In this document: positions 41,676-50,366 of the stretch, in pieces
Numbering within the stretch: position 1 is the stretch's first letter
Layout of the letters: every line of letters starts with the position of its first letter
From: Granulosicoccus sp045110475
GTDB taxonomy: Bacteria; Pseudomonadota; Gammaproteobacteria; Granulosicoccales; Granulosicoccaceae
Direction: 5' to 3'
Length of the DNA: 64,000 nucleotides
Assembly: GCA_045110475.1 (NCBI GenBank)
Contig: JBGCGC010000005.1
Location: 62,001-126,000 of the forward strand
Program-made: the position numbers and the translations under genes
The notes under the pieces: model-generated
The model's database searches: none
The model's input: the letters and a program-made list of their open reading frames with translations, nothing else
What the model was told of the DNA's origin: nothing

Positions 41676-43115
41676 ATGATGTACATGACAAATAAAATAA
41701 AAATTTCACTTCCTGTTGTTCTCGGGGCGACGCTTCTGGCAACCTCCATGCACGCCGAGCAATCGCATGCTCAAAGCGCGATCATGCCAATGGGCGATTC
41801 AATCACCCAAGGTACTCGCGGTCAATGTGGCTATAGAAGAATCCTGACGCAGAACATGCTCAACAATCCCTCGTGCAATGTGCGTTTCGTCGGACCAAGA
41901 ATTCTTCCCGATGGCACTACTCCTGCGGAGAACTGTGCGGCCACCAATACCAATCATGCTGGCTTCTCGGGGCGAAATTCAGGCGAATTTACAGACGCTC
42001 GAATCGCCAACTGGGCAACGCAGTTCAATCCGGACTACTACCTTGTGCACATCGGATCCAATGATGTTTTCGAAGGTGCGTCCGTCGAGCAGATCATGTC
42101 CAATATTGATCTTGTGCGTTTTCGCGTTCGCGAACGCTCGCCCGACGCGATCATGCTTTTGTCCAACGTCATTCCCTGGGACACAGTAAGCACAGATCCC
42201 GTTTTCGGGCCTTTCGATAATCCTGAAGTTGATGAGCTGGCCATGACAGCGGCGCTTTCCACAGCGATTGAAACCTACGTGACCAACCTTGCGGATCCAT
42301 CAGTTGTGTTTGTCGACGTTCGCAGCGGATTCAACAGCACGACGATGACCGTCGATGGTGTTCATCCAAACGATGTAGGCGAACAACTGATTGCCTCCAG
42401 GTTTCAGCAGGCACTGGAAACAGTCGGCGTTTGTAACGTGGTGGACATACCCACCAAGACGTTGGCAAGAAACCAGTGGTATCAACTGTCGCTGCCGGCC
42501 AACCCCAATAACCTCAACAAGGTCAGCGATGTGTTTGACAACCTGCCATCCGGGCAGTACGGCACCACCTGGCAGGTGTTCAGCTGGGATCCAAATCAGG
42601 CAGAAAGTCCAAAGGTCTACACCGACCCTGGTGTCGACGGAGTCATGATGCAAGGCAGAGGGTACTGGGTATTGCAATCCGAGCAGACAGCTCTGGAAGT
42701 TGACATGCCAGTGGGATCAACCCTGACCCCACTGAATGCAACGTCTCAGTGCACATCGGCTGCCGGTTGTTTTCAGGTTTCATTGACACCGCAGACAACG
42801 AGTCTGGTTGACGCGACAAAAGGTGCCTACGAGTGGGATCTGGTCGGTTACCCTCACTTCCAGGCAACGCCATTTTCAGGTACTCGCATATCAACACCTG
42901 CGGCAGGTCCTTGCTCAGATCCAGCCGGTTGTACACCACAGCAGGCTGATTCCAATCAGGTGATGAACGACTCCATATTCCGATGGAACTCTGTTACCAA
43001 CAACTACGACCGTATTACCGCAGAGGAAGAGCTAGCCCCTTGGGATGGCCTCTGGGTACCCGTGCTCGGACAAGGCGCTAACGGAAACACACGCTGGATT
43101 ACTGCACCAGAGTAG
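41676..43115 (+). CDS. Secreted SGNH/GDSL hydrolase with C-terminal shared module
   Basis: An exported esterase-like protein of 479 aa. A signal peptide covers about 1-33. The SGNH domain (about 35-250) has block I MPMGDSITQG (Ser42), block III HIGSNDV (Asn129) and block V DGVHPND (Asp227, His230), so the catalytic set is complete, as in carbohydrate esterase family 3. It probably removes acetyl or other esters from polysaccharide. Residues 256-475 form a module also seen in the GH16 and metzincin proteins. It includes WYQLSLPANPN, TTWQVFSWDP, GRGYWVLQ, two Cys-x5-Cys pairs and PWDGLWVPV. The acyltransferase at 28960 could add the groups this enzyme removes. Confidence 0.9.
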   Translation: MMYMTNKIKISLPVVLGATLLATSMHAEQSHAQSAIMPMGDSITQGTRGQCGYRRILTQNMLNNPSCNVRFVGPRILPDGTTPAENCAATNTNHAGFSGRNSGEFTDARIANWATQFNPDYYLVHIGSNDVFEGASVEQIMSNIDLVRFRVRERSPDAIMLLSNVIPWDTVSTDPVFGPFDNPEVDELAMTAALSTAIETYVTNLADPSVVFVDVRSGFNSTTMTVDGVHPNDVGEQLIASRFQQALETVGVCNVVDIPTKTLARNQWYQLSLPANPNNLNKVSDVFDNLPSGQYGTTWQVFSWDPNQAESPKVYTDPGVDGVMMQGRGYWVLQSEQTALEVDMPVGSTLTPLNATSQCTSAAGCFQVSLTPQTTSLVDATKGAYEWDLVGYPHFQATPFSGTRISTPAAGPCSDPAGCTPQQADSNQVMNDSIFRWNSVTNNYDRITAEEELAPWDGLWVPVLGQGANGNTRWITAPE

Positions 43116-43128
43116 CTGAAAGACAATT

Positions 43129-43167
43129 GCTTGAACCGACGATTAACTGTCGGTTCAAGCGCTCTTT
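43129..43167. terminator. Rho-independent terminator after the SGNH gene
   Basis: GCTTGAACCGAC (43129-43140) pairs perfectly with GTCGGTTCAAGC (43149-43160) around an eight-base loop, followed by GCTCTTT. It separates the converging SGNH gene and the beta-helix paralogue. Confidence 0.75.
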
Positions 43168-43195
43168 CCCAGCTCAGTCCATAGACCTTCCGGTA

Positions 43196-45226
43196 CTACT
43201 TATAGATTGAATTCAGGTAGTCAATCTCGAACACATTGCCTTCGGCTTCGAATCGACCACCCTTGTCGTTGTACCCATGATCAAAACTGTAGAAAAATCT
43301 GACCGACCCGTCACCATGGACTCTGTTGTTGTTAGCTGATGAGTTAGTAGCTTCAAACCCTGTACTGTCACGCGGCCTCGTTTTCATTCTGGCCGTGATG
43401 ATTTGGGGGACGTTGTTACTGTTAGGATCGAGTTGATCCATTATTTCGATGTCATTGCAGTCGTAGTGGATATTGTCCTGAATCTTGGTTCCGTAGTTTA
43501 CCTGCGTGATAAACACATAGTCATAGCGACTGCCCGCTGCAATCTTGACGCGATTGTTTCTGGCTATAACATTGTCCGAGAACTGCACCTCTACGTGCGC
43601 TAACAGGGTACGGTTTCCCAGTGGACCGGACTTCACCGTCCATTCATGGTAATTGGATAGTACCTTCGCATTATCTTCCTGATGTTTGGTAAATCGTTTG
43701 CCAGCATCCAGCGCCCGGTTACCAAAGATCCTGACTGGATTCTGGACACTGGTCGATTCGTAAGCCTGGGTGGTAAAGAACTCTGCATCCTTGAGCTTGC
43801 CGTTGGTCTGAAAATCGATGCCTGTATTGTTTACGATATACCCGCCTGAGGTTGATTTCTCGTGCGAGCCATTCATCCAGATAGCATTTGCCCGTGCTGT
43901 CTTATCGTCTCGGTTAGTATCGTTAATAAGGTTTTCAAAGGTGTTGCAGGCGACGTGGAAGTCATCGGCACCGCGTATCAACACACCGGATGCGTTCTTG
44001 TGCTGCTTGTGCCTGATATTACTGAACCCGCTATTCACGAGTGTAAATCGATCCGCACCATTGGCGACCTCAAAACCAATCGCAGCCGAGCTGGAGTTCT
44101 TAGCATCAATTGGCGAATTGAATATTCGCACGTCAGACGCATTGATCTTCACCATGTTGCTGGCTCCGGAAACCGGTTCCATGGGCATATTGAAGATGTC
44201 CACAGACACATTAATATCCAGCCCATTTACTTTGTAGGTTCCTCGACCAACCAGAGAAGCACCAGCGTTGGAATTAATGACTGATTGCAGCGCCGACGTA
44301 TCGTTTCCACCGGAGGGAGCCGGCAATTGAATCGCGTTGCCGGGTGGTGTGGGCGTAGCGACAGCCGAGACCGTCTTGTTAGCTGAATCAAGATCCCAGA
44401 AACACACGTCTGGGTTCTGGTACATGAACTCAGCCACATAGTGATCATCATCCATGTAGCAAGCGTTTGCCAGGCCAGCCGCTTTTATTTCTGCGAAGGA
44501 GGACGTCGTTCCACTGCCCCCACCACCGGAGGGTGAAGGAACAGGTTCAACGACGGCATTGCCACCTGAGCTTTCCGGGCTCTCGCTACCTTCATCCGGC
44601 TCTTGAGATGCAGCGTCGGGCTGCTCGGGCTGCTCGGGCTGTTCGGGTTGGGCGGGCTGTTCAGGCTGTTCGGGTTGGGCTGGCTGTTCGGGCTGCGCAG
44701 GTGGCAACGGCTGCAACGGCTGCAATGGCTCCACAGTTGGAATGACTGGATTAGCAGCACCGAGTGGCGTCGTGTCAACGCTCACGAGTTTAAAAGGTGG
44801 GACCACTTCCTGATTGACCGGTGTTGGCTCCACGGGTAAAGGTTCATCAGTCTCCGAGCCTTCAGGAAGTGACTCCTCGAAAGCCTGCAAGATCGCCATG
44901 ACAGGGGAAAGCTCGGCATCGTTCTGACTAACGGTAAGCGCGGCATCAGCGCTAACCTGAGGAATCTGGCTTGCCTCAGGCGCTTCACCACCACTATCCG
45001 ACACGCCACCGGCAGAACAAGCCACACATAGATATATTGCACTTAGCGACATCGCAATTTTTGCCGATCTTCCGGTCAATGGTTTACCGATCAGCGAAGA
45101 TCCACACAGGCGATTTTGTGAATAGTATCCAGTTTCGGTTTCTTCTATTCTACCCAAGCCCGAAAACGGATATCGGTTATCAGCATTAAAAAATACTGAT
45201 GTTTTTTGCTCTGCTTTCATTGTCAA
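43196..45226 (-). CDS. Beta-helix-like surface protein, paralogue 2, with Pro/Glu/Gln linker
   Basis: 676 aa. After an unusually long leader (about 50 residues) comes a hydrophobic segment ending in CVAC-SAGG (Cys70), so this is probably a lipoprotein, though the lipobox is atypical. Residues 168-203 are repeats of P-E-Q-P and P-A-Q-P, followed by an acidic and Gly-rich linker. From residue 251 (LANACYMDDDHYVAEFMYQNP) the sequence follows the protein at 26131-27618 to the end, including GNAIQLPAPSG, SLVGRGTYKVNGL, IFNMPMEP, ARNNRVK, YDYVFITQV, YDCNDIEI and RVHGDGSVRF. The linker would hold the beta-helix domain away from the membrane. Function is unknown. It is probably the anchored version of paralogue 1. 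Confidence 0.82.
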   Translation of the reverse strand: MTMKAEQKTSVFFNADNRYPFSGLGRIEETETGYYSQNRLCGSSLIGKPLTGRSAKIAMSLSAIYLCVACSAGGVSDSGGEAPEASQIPQVSADAALTVSQNDAELSPVMAILQAFEESLPEGSETDEPLPVEPTPVNQEVVPPFKLVSVDTTPLGAANPVIPTVEPLQPLQPLPPAQPEQPAQPEQPEQPAQPEQPEQPEQPDAASQEPDEGSESPESSGGNAVVEPVPSPSGGGGSGTTSSFAEIKAAGLANACYMDDDHYVAEFMYQNPDVCFWDLDSANKTVSAVATPTPPGNAIQLPAPSGGNDTSALQSVINSNAGASLVGRGTYKVNGLDINVSVDIFNMPMEPVSGASNMVKINASDVRIFNSPIDAKNSSSAAIGFEVANGADRFTLVNSGFSNIRHKQHKNASGVLIRGADDFHVACNTFENLINDTNRDDKTARANAIWMNGSHEKSTSGGYIVNNTGIDFQTNGKLKDAEFFTTQAYESTSVQNPVRIFGNRALDAGKRFTKHQEDNAKVLSNYHEWTVKSGPLGNRTLLAHVEVQFSDNVIARNNRVKIAAGSRYDYVFITQVNYGTKIQDNIHYDCNDIEIMDQLDPNSNNVPQIITARMKTRPRDSTGFEATNSSANNNRVHGDGSVRFFYSFDHGYNDKGGRFEAEGNVFEIDYLNSIYK
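44618..44725. repeat. Coding tandem repeat for Pro/Glu/Gln-rich linker
   Basis: About 108 bases of nine-base and twelve-base units (minus-strand reading CAGCCCGAACAGCC and variants) encoding P-A-Q-P-E-Q-P units in paralogue 2. The short repeats are prone to slippage, so length may differ between strains. Confidence 0.7.
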
Positions 45227-45554
45227 ACTGCCAACTTTTAATAGCCTAAACGTGACTTGCTTATCGGCTACTCTGGCAATTGTTGAACGTAACTAAGACC
45301 TTTGTAACAATTGGAGGTATCAATCCATCACATTTCGTTGACTGAGTCACAATTCACACAATTGATACCGTTTCGCCGGTGAAGCCAGAGCTACAACACG
45401 ATTTCGGCTAACACGGCCGTAATCCCCGCAACATGCGAATTTGGCAACTTGCGCCCTTGAGGGCTCGCAGTGATAATGCGCGCTTAAAGAATAACCGGGT
45501 GCGGGTAAATCCTCATGCCTGTGACCAATAACCCTGTTAATAGAGAGTTAGTCA
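45227..45554. other. Divergent intergenic region with nested dyads
   Basis: 328 bases between the anchored beta-helix gene (minus) and the small anchored protein (plus). GGTATCAAT (45316-45324) is repeated inverted as ATTGATACC (45361-45369). Near the middle lies TGACTGAGTCA, an 11-base palindrome (45339-45349). This is a likely regulator-binding region for one or both genes. No small gene was seen. Confidence 0.5.
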
Positions 45555-46115
45555 ATGCAAAAACCGCTGATTATCGTCGTTCTGGCTGTCATCGGAGCTG
45601 CTGCGCTTTGGACGTACCTGGGTAGTAACGAGCAAACTGAAGACGTTGTATCCACCGTCCCGCCCTCCTCTCCTACCAGCGACCAGACAACCGCCACCCT
45701 TGCAGCAGATTCGGAGTCGCCAGCGGTTGCCGCCGAGCTCGATACCGCATCTGATAATGAAGCTGAGTCCCCTTTTGCCGTGGTAGCGGAGCCCGAAACG
45801 CAGGCGTCTGCCGATACTGACACAGCGCCTCAGCCCTCGACAACAGCCGACAACGCGAACGTGGCAGAACCTGCTGTTGCTGCCAGCGCTGACACAAACA
45901 CAAACCTTGAAGCCAGAAACGAGACTGAATTCTTGCCTGGCATCGTTGTTCCCAGTAGTTATCCCGCATCAGAGGCGGCCAAGTACTTTGTTCCCGCTGA
46001 CCAGCGAAGACCCGGCAATCTGGGAGGACCACCACCTTTGCCATTCGCCGAGGGCAACACCGGGCCCAGCCTGCCCGATGGCGGCCTTACCCCACCGCCA
46101 GCGCCGGAACAATAA
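45555..46115 (+). CDS. Membrane-anchored acidic low-complexity protein
   Basis: A 186-aa protein with one N-terminal hydrophobic helix (PLIIVVLAVIGAAALWTYLG), then a long Ala/Thr/Asp/Glu-rich stretch without aromatic residues, and a C-terminal part with PGIVVPSSYPASEAAKYFVP, then Pro/Gly-rich sequence ending PPPAPEQ. No family is recognised. The plan suggests an inner-membrane anchor with a flexible, negatively charged periplasmic tail that might reach the cell wall or a partner protein. AGAGAG lies upstream of the ATG as a ribosome site. The family B element begins three bases after the stop. Confidence 0.65.
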   Translation: MQKPLIIVVLAVIGAAALWTYLGSNEQTEDVVSTVPPSSPTSDQTTATLAADSESPAVAAELDTASDNEAESPFAVVAEPETQASADTDTAPQPSTTADNANVAEPAVAASADTNTNLEARNETEFLPGIVVPSSYPASEAAKYFVPADQRRPGNLGGPPPLPFAEGNTGPSLPDGGLTPPPAPEQ

Positions 46116-46118
46116 AAC

Positions 46119-46315
46119 CTAGGAGTCTGCGCGACCGGAGGCGGCCCCGTAGAAAGCGATCGAGCGAGAGTAGTCCAATTTTGAGTCAAATGTTGTACTC
46201 ATTTGAGGAGTTTAGCTGGCTAAGTGACGAAAATGAGCGCAAAATTTGGCCAAAAGTGGGCTGCTCGTAGCCGATTGATTTCTGCGGGGCCGCCTCCGGC
46301 CGCGCAGGCTCCTAG
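46119..46315. mobile_element. MITE-like element with family B ends
   Basis: 197 bases flanked by inverted ends. The left end CTAGGAGTCTGCGCGACCGG and the complement of the right end CTAGGAGCCTGCGCGGCCGG continue to match over about 36 bases, through GGCGGCCCCG and AGAAA. The middle (about 120 bases) has no coding capacity. The 42-base hairpins at 2416 and 50314 look like the two ends joined without the middle. No transposase is nearby, so it would depend on one elsewhere. Confidence 0.6.
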
Positions 46316-46322
46316 ACAGCGG

Positions 46323-46946
46323 CTAATGTCGAATTAACAAAGTGATGGTCTTTAAGGCAATGCTGACATCACCCTGAAGCGTGACGTTGTGCGCGTAGTA
46401 ACAGGCAAGTCGTAGTTTCTCGGGAAGAATTTCTTCTGCGTACAAAGCTTCAGGAGATGCAGAGAGGTTCAGCTGCTCCTCTTCATCAAAGAAGATAAGT
46501 GACGCGTTGTCAGTGATCCCCGGTCGGACCGAAAGAGCAATCTGCCACTGTTGGCATTGACTATCGATCCATTGAGGCACTTCCGGCCTTGGCCCGACCA
46601 GCGACATGTCACCACGCAACACGTTCCAAAGTTGTGGAAGCTCATCGAGTTTGCTTGCTCTTAAAAACCGTCCGATGCCCGTTCTTCTGTCTTGTTGCTG
46701 AGGAGCAAAACCTGCTTCGATGATTGCGGTGGATGGGCGCATGGAGCGAAACTTATGCAGTTTGAACATCGTGAAATGGCGTCCCACCCTTGACTGGGAA
46801 AAAAATAGGGGGCGCCCTTGTACCAGCAGCAACACCACAGACAGCAACATCAGTAACGGGAACAGAACAATCAATCCCGACAGCGACAGCACGATGTCTG
46901 CCAGCCTTTTGCCATAACGCTGATACACATGCGTGATGGCACTCAT
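46323..46946 (-). CDS. Initiating polyprenyl-phosphate phosphoglycosyltransferase
   Basis: Bacterial sugar transferase of the small monotopic type (207 aa), similar in size to PglC. One membrane-associated helix (ADIVLSLSGLIVLFPLLMLL) is followed by the conserved KLHKFRSM segment and the family signature SKLDELPQLWNVLRGDMSLVGPRP, with catalytic Asp-Glu. It would transfer a sugar-1-phosphate to undecaprenyl phosphate, starting repeat-unit synthesis. Its C-terminus contains VRPGITDNASLIFFDEEE, close to the usual pattern. It is the only phosphoglycosyltransferase seen in the window, so it may start the glycans of both loci or only the second. A methyltransferase gene lies 25 bases upstream. Confidence 0.92.
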   Translation of the reverse strand: MSAITHVYQRYGKRLADIVLSLSGLIVLFPLLMLLSVVLLLVQGRPLFFSQSRVGRHFTMFKLHKFRSMRPSTAIIEAGFAPQQQDRRTGIGRFLRASKLDELPQLWNVLRGDMSLVGPRPEVPQWIDSQCQQWQIALSVRPGITDNASLIFFDEEEQLNLSASPEALYAEEILPEKLRLACYYAHNVTLQGDVSIALKTITLLIRH

Positions 46947-46971
46947 GTCCGGTAAGCCCTCCAGTCCACCA

Positions 46972-47691
46972 TCAATGCGTTATCCAGCAAAGCCTGTGGG
47001 TACGCAGCCACGGCACAGCATTGAGTACAGGATATAAAGCCGGTTGAATTCGGCAGACAGCACGACTGATTGGCGGAGCCAATGTGATCTTTTTCGAATG
47101 GACTGACGCATCGGGAAACAACCGTCTCACTTGTTCAAGACCCACACCTGCAACGTTTTTATTAGACGGATTGTCGATCGTGAAGTCGTACCAGAGAATA
47201 CCTCCACCAGGCTTCAACAAACGCCACATGGTGCTAGCCAGGGCAGCTTGAACACGCTGATCAAGAATGGAGGAGAACACAACACTCTGCATGACGATAT
47301 CGAAACTGTGGTCTTTTAGTTCAAGTGTGGTTGCGTCCCCGGCGTGCAGTTTGACCGCAGACGGCAAGGTAGAGCTTGCAAGCTTAAGCCGTTGTGGCAT
47401 CAGATCGTTGATATGAATATTCTCGGCAAGCACGCCAAGCTCCAGCAACCAGCGACCACCTTTACCGGACCCGCCGCCTACGTCCAGAGCACGCGTACCA
47501 GGGGATGGCATGAATCCATGCTTTTGCCAAAGCCCTGCAACAGCCCGGTCTCGTTCCTGCACGGTGTAGAGGTTACTGAAGTCCAACCATGAATAGCGGC
47601 TTTCCGAATCGATGTCCCTGTGTTCATAGACGTTCTCGATTCGGCGAATCTCCTGTTCATGAAATGCTGGTGTCCCTTTTGGTGTCGACAA
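46972..47691 (-). CDS. Class I SAM-dependent methyltransferase of a glycan locus
   Basis: Rossmann-fold methyltransferase (239 aa), probably O-methylating a sugar. The SAM site TRALDVGGGSGKGGRWLLEL is clear, followed by INDLMPQRL (motif II), LHAGDATTLELKDHSFDIVM and LLKPGGGILWYDF. The C-terminal part ISRAVCRIQPALYPVLNAVP is a pattern I associate with methyltransferases beside sugar transferases. It is transcribed with the phosphoglycosyltransferase 25 bases downstream and diverges from the GT2 gene. Acceptor is unknown. Confidence 0.85.
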   Translation of the reverse strand: MSTPKGTPAFHEQEIRRIENVYEHRDIDSESRYSWLDFSNLYTVQERDRAVAGLWQKHGFMPSPGTRALDVGGGSGKGGRWLLELGVLAENIHINDLMPQRLKLASSTLPSAVKLHAGDATTLELKDHSFDIVMQSVVFSSILDQRVQAALASTMWRLLKPGGGILWYDFTIDNPSNKNVAGVGLEQVRRLFPDASVHSKKITLAPPISRAVCRIQPALYPVLNAVPWLRTHRLCWITH

Positions 47692-47864
47692 AGATGTCTC
47701 CTTCGCATGCGCGACCTTAACTCCAAGAATACACCGTTGGCCTACAGCAATAGCGCTTCAGAGTGAAAAACAAACGATTGAGCTGCACCGCCTGCTTCTG
47801 CTTTCATCCACCATCGAATCAGCATTTGAATTAGAGTAGTAATCCCTGCAAGAGCCAGACGTCG

Positions 47865-48914
47865 ATGCATAGTAGTCACACCGATCAACCTGAGGTAGCT
47901 GTCACTGTCATCGTGCCTACGCTGAACGAAGCAGGTTTTCTTGAACCTACCCTGCAATCGATACTGGCGCAGGACTATCCCTTATCCAAACTGGAAGTTC
48001 TCGTTGTCGATGGTGGGAGCACAGATGGCACCGTGGAGAAAATTATCAAGTGTGCTGCCGAAAATCGGTGTATCCGATATTTCGATAATCCGGAGACAAC
48101 CGTACCCTACGCACTGAATCTTGGCATCAGCGAAGCACGTGGCGATGTCATCATGCGCATGGACTGCCATTCAGTGTACCCGGCCAACTACATCAGCACT
48201 CTTGTTGATTGCCTTGATGAGCTCGACGCTGACAACGTCGGCGGCATCGTCAGGAGTCTGCCACCGGATGACTCTTGTCAAAGCGAAGCTATCGCCGTTG
48301 TACTGTCCAGTCCGTATGGTGTGGGCAATGCCAGTTTCAGGATAGGCAGTGCCACAATCGCTCGTGTCGATACCGTGCCGTTTGGCTGTTATCCACGCAG
48401 CGTGTTTGAACGCATCGGGCATTACGATGTATCGCTGACTCGCAATCAGGATGACGAATTCAATGCGCGCTTGCGCAAGCACGGTGGCGTAATCTACCTT
48501 ATCCCCGACGTCGAGATTCAGTACTACACCCGAAAGTCACTGACACGGGTATTCAGGATGTACTACCAATATGGCCTGTTCAAGCCGCTGGCAAATCGCA
48601 AGAGCGGAATATTGTCCAGCTATCGACAACTGGCACCTCCTGCGCTGGTTTTCGCACTGGCAGGCAGCGCGCTGCTTAGCATCGCATTTGCCAAGGGGTT
48701 TATCCTGTTCATAGCACTACTGATGATCTATGCCACCTTCCTGGCATTGGCTGCCATAGCCTGTCGAGTGCCCAGCGCACGGATCGGTACGCGGTTTTTT
48801 TTGCTTCTGGCACTGCCTACGGTCCATCTGGCTTATGGTATCGGCTACTGGAAAGGACTGCCTGCGTTGATCAATACCCGTTGGATTGCATCGGTAAAAG
48901 GCACCACACGCTAG
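47865..48914 (+). CDS. Glycosyltransferase family 2 (ExoA-like)
   Basis: Inverting GT-A enzyme of 349 aa. VIVPTLNEAGFLEPTLQSIL at the N-terminus and LVVDGGSTDGTVEKI bind the nucleotide sugar. RMDCHSVYP contains the D-x-D-type metal ligand, here D-C-H, and LTRNQDDEFNARLR contains the QDDEF motif with the catalytic Asp. Two or three C-terminal hydrophobic helices anchor it to the membrane, as in ExoA of succinoglycan synthesis. It is divergent from the methyltransferase and in line with the DegT gene 163 bases downstream. Confidence 0.92.
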   Translation: MHSSHTDQPEVAVTVIVPTLNEAGFLEPTLQSILAQDYPLSKLEVLVVDGGSTDGTVEKIIKCAAENRCIRYFDNPETTVPYALNLGISEARGDVIMRMDCHSVYPANYISTLVDCLDELDADNVGGIVRSLPPDDSCQSEAIAVVLSSPYGVGNASFRIGSATIARVDTVPFGCYPRSVFERIGHYDVSLTRNQDDEFNARLRKHGGVIYLIPDVEIQYYTRKSLTRVFRMYYQYGLFKPLANRKSGILSSYRQLAPPALVFALAGSALLSIAFAKGFILFIALLMIYATFLALAAIACRVPSARIGTRFFLLLALPTVHLAYGIGYWKGLPALINTRWIASVKGTTR

Positions 48915-48995
48915 TCTGAAATATATTTCATAATTTAGAACTTTTCGACAATTCGTATCACCAGTCTCATTCGTGTCACTGCATCTGTGTATTTT

Positions 48996-49026
48996 TTGAC
49001 ATTTCCGTACCCACGGTCTGTGTTAC
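48996..49026 (+). promoter_or_regulatory. Candidate promoter of the DegT aminotransferase gene
   Basis: TTGACA (48996-49001) is a perfect -35 box. Possible -10 elements follow at 17-19 bases (TGTGTT or TGTTAC), which are poor matches. It lies about 50 bases upstream of the ATG at 49078. Confidence 0.35.
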
Positions 49027-49077
49027 TTTTTCCTCAGTGCTGACGCTGTCAGGCAACCTTACCTTTCCAGACTACTT

Positions 49078-50310
49078 ATGCTGAACACACCATTCTCACC
49101 CTGGCCCAGCTTCTCCGAGACAGAAATCGAAGCTGCCAGCAAGGTTTTGCGCTCAAACAAGGTCAATTACTGGACTGGCAACGAGGGCAAGGAATTCGAA
49201 CGAGAGTTTGCAGCCTGGACGCAGGCCAGTCACGGCATTGCGCTGGCGAATGGCACTCTGGCTCTTGACCTTGCGTGGCATGCACTTGACCTGCAACCCG
49301 GCGATGAGGTTATTGTCACATCCCGAACCTACCTGGCGTCAGCCAGCAGCATTGTTCTGGCCGGGGCTATCCCGGTATTTGCCGATGTCGATCTCGACTC
49401 GCAGAACATCACAGCAAAAACCATAGAACCGCTGATAACCCCTCGCACGCGCGCCATTTGCTGCGTGCATTTAGCGGGTTGGCCTTGCGAAATGGATGAA
49501 ATCAACGATCTGGCATCCAGCAAGGGTCTGGCAGTTGTCGAAGACTGCGCACAAGCGCATGGAGCGCGCTATCGGGGTGTACCAGTGGGTGGATTTGGAC
49601 AGATTGGTGCCTGGTCGTTCTGCCAGGACAAGATAATGACCACCGCTGGCGAAGGCGGAATGGTCACCACCAACGATGAATCCCTCTGGGATCGCATGTG
49701 GTCTTACAAAGATCATGGCAAAAGCTACAAGGCGGTACACGCAAAAGATCATCCCCCGGGGTTTCGCTGGCTGCATGAATCCTTTGGCACCAACTGGCGT
49801 CTGACCGAAATCCAGTCAACCATCGGGCGTTATCAGTTGACACAGATGCACAACTGGACGGCGTGTCGACGCGCCAATGCAAAACAGATTCTCGATTGCG
49901 CAGACCAGATGCCGGCATTGCGCGTACCTCGCCCTGCCGAGCACATACTGCACGCGCAGTACAAGTGTTATGTTTTTGTTCAGCCCGATCTACTGAAATC
50001 AGGCTGGAGTCGAGACCGCATCATGGCCGAGATCAATGCACAGGGCGTACCCTGCTTCAGCGGTTCGTGTTCTGAGGTCTACCTGGAAAAAGCCTTTGAC
50101 AATAAAGGACTGCGACCTGAAAAACGCCTACCCAATGCCAGGCGTCTGGCGGACGAGAGCTTGATGTTTCTGGTCCATCCAACCCTGACACAGCAGGAAA
50201 TTGGCAAGACCTGCGATGTTCTTGCATCCGTTGTCAGGCAGGCTAGCTGCTCCATCGAGCCTGCTCAGGCGGTTGAGCAGTCGTCATCCCTGCAGTCGCG
50301 TGCGATGTAA
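49078..50310 (+). CDS. DegT/DnrJ/EryC1/StrS aminotransferase 1
   Basis: A PLP-dependent sugar aminotransferase (410 aa) that would aminate a keto nucleotide-sugar. NYWTGNEGKEFEREFAAW, LANGTLALDLA, VVEDCAQAHGARYRG and the PLP-lysine region AWSFCQDKIMTTAGEGGMV are all present, as is NWRLTEIQSTIGRYQL. It resembles the LPS/EPS-associated branch of the family. The C-terminal 25 residues are extra and low in structure. A family B hairpin begins three bases after the stop. A possible promoter is at 48996-49026. It probably makes the amino sugar used in the second glycan. Confidence 0.92.
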   Translation: MLNTPFSPWPSFSETEIEAASKVLRSNKVNYWTGNEGKEFEREFAAWTQASHGIALANGTLALDLAWHALDLQPGDEVIVTSRTYLASASSIVLAGAIPVFADVDLDSQNITAKTIEPLITPRTRAICCVHLAGWPCEMDEINDLASSKGLAVVEDCAQAHGARYRGVPVGGFGQIGAWSFCQDKIMTTAGEGGMVTTNDESLWDRMWSYKDHGKSYKAVHAKDHPPGFRWLHESFGTNWRLTEIQSTIGRYQLTQMHNWTACRRANAKQILDCADQMPALRVPRPAEHILHAQYKCYVFVQPDLLKSGWSRDRIMAEINAQGVPCFSGSCSEVYLEKAFDNKGLRPEKRLPNARRLADESLMFLVHPTLTQQEIGKTCDVLASVVRQASCSIEPAQAVEQSSSLQSRAM

Positions 50311-50313
50311 GCA

Positions 50314-50355
50314 CTAGGAGCCTGCGCGACCGGAGGCGGCCCCGCAGACTCCTAG
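50314..50355. repeat. 42-base hairpin repeat, family B
   Basis: Begins CTAGGAGCCTGCGCGACCGG and ends CGCAGACTCCTAG, almost identical to the ends of the 46119 element and to 2416-2457. It lies between the converging DegT and wzy-like genes and could end transcription from both. Confidence 0.8.
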
Positions 50356-50366
50356 CGATACCATGA

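Noticed and set aside
45673..46044. Antisense frame over the acidic anchored protein gene
   Set aside because: Open only because of the biased composition of the plus-strand gene.
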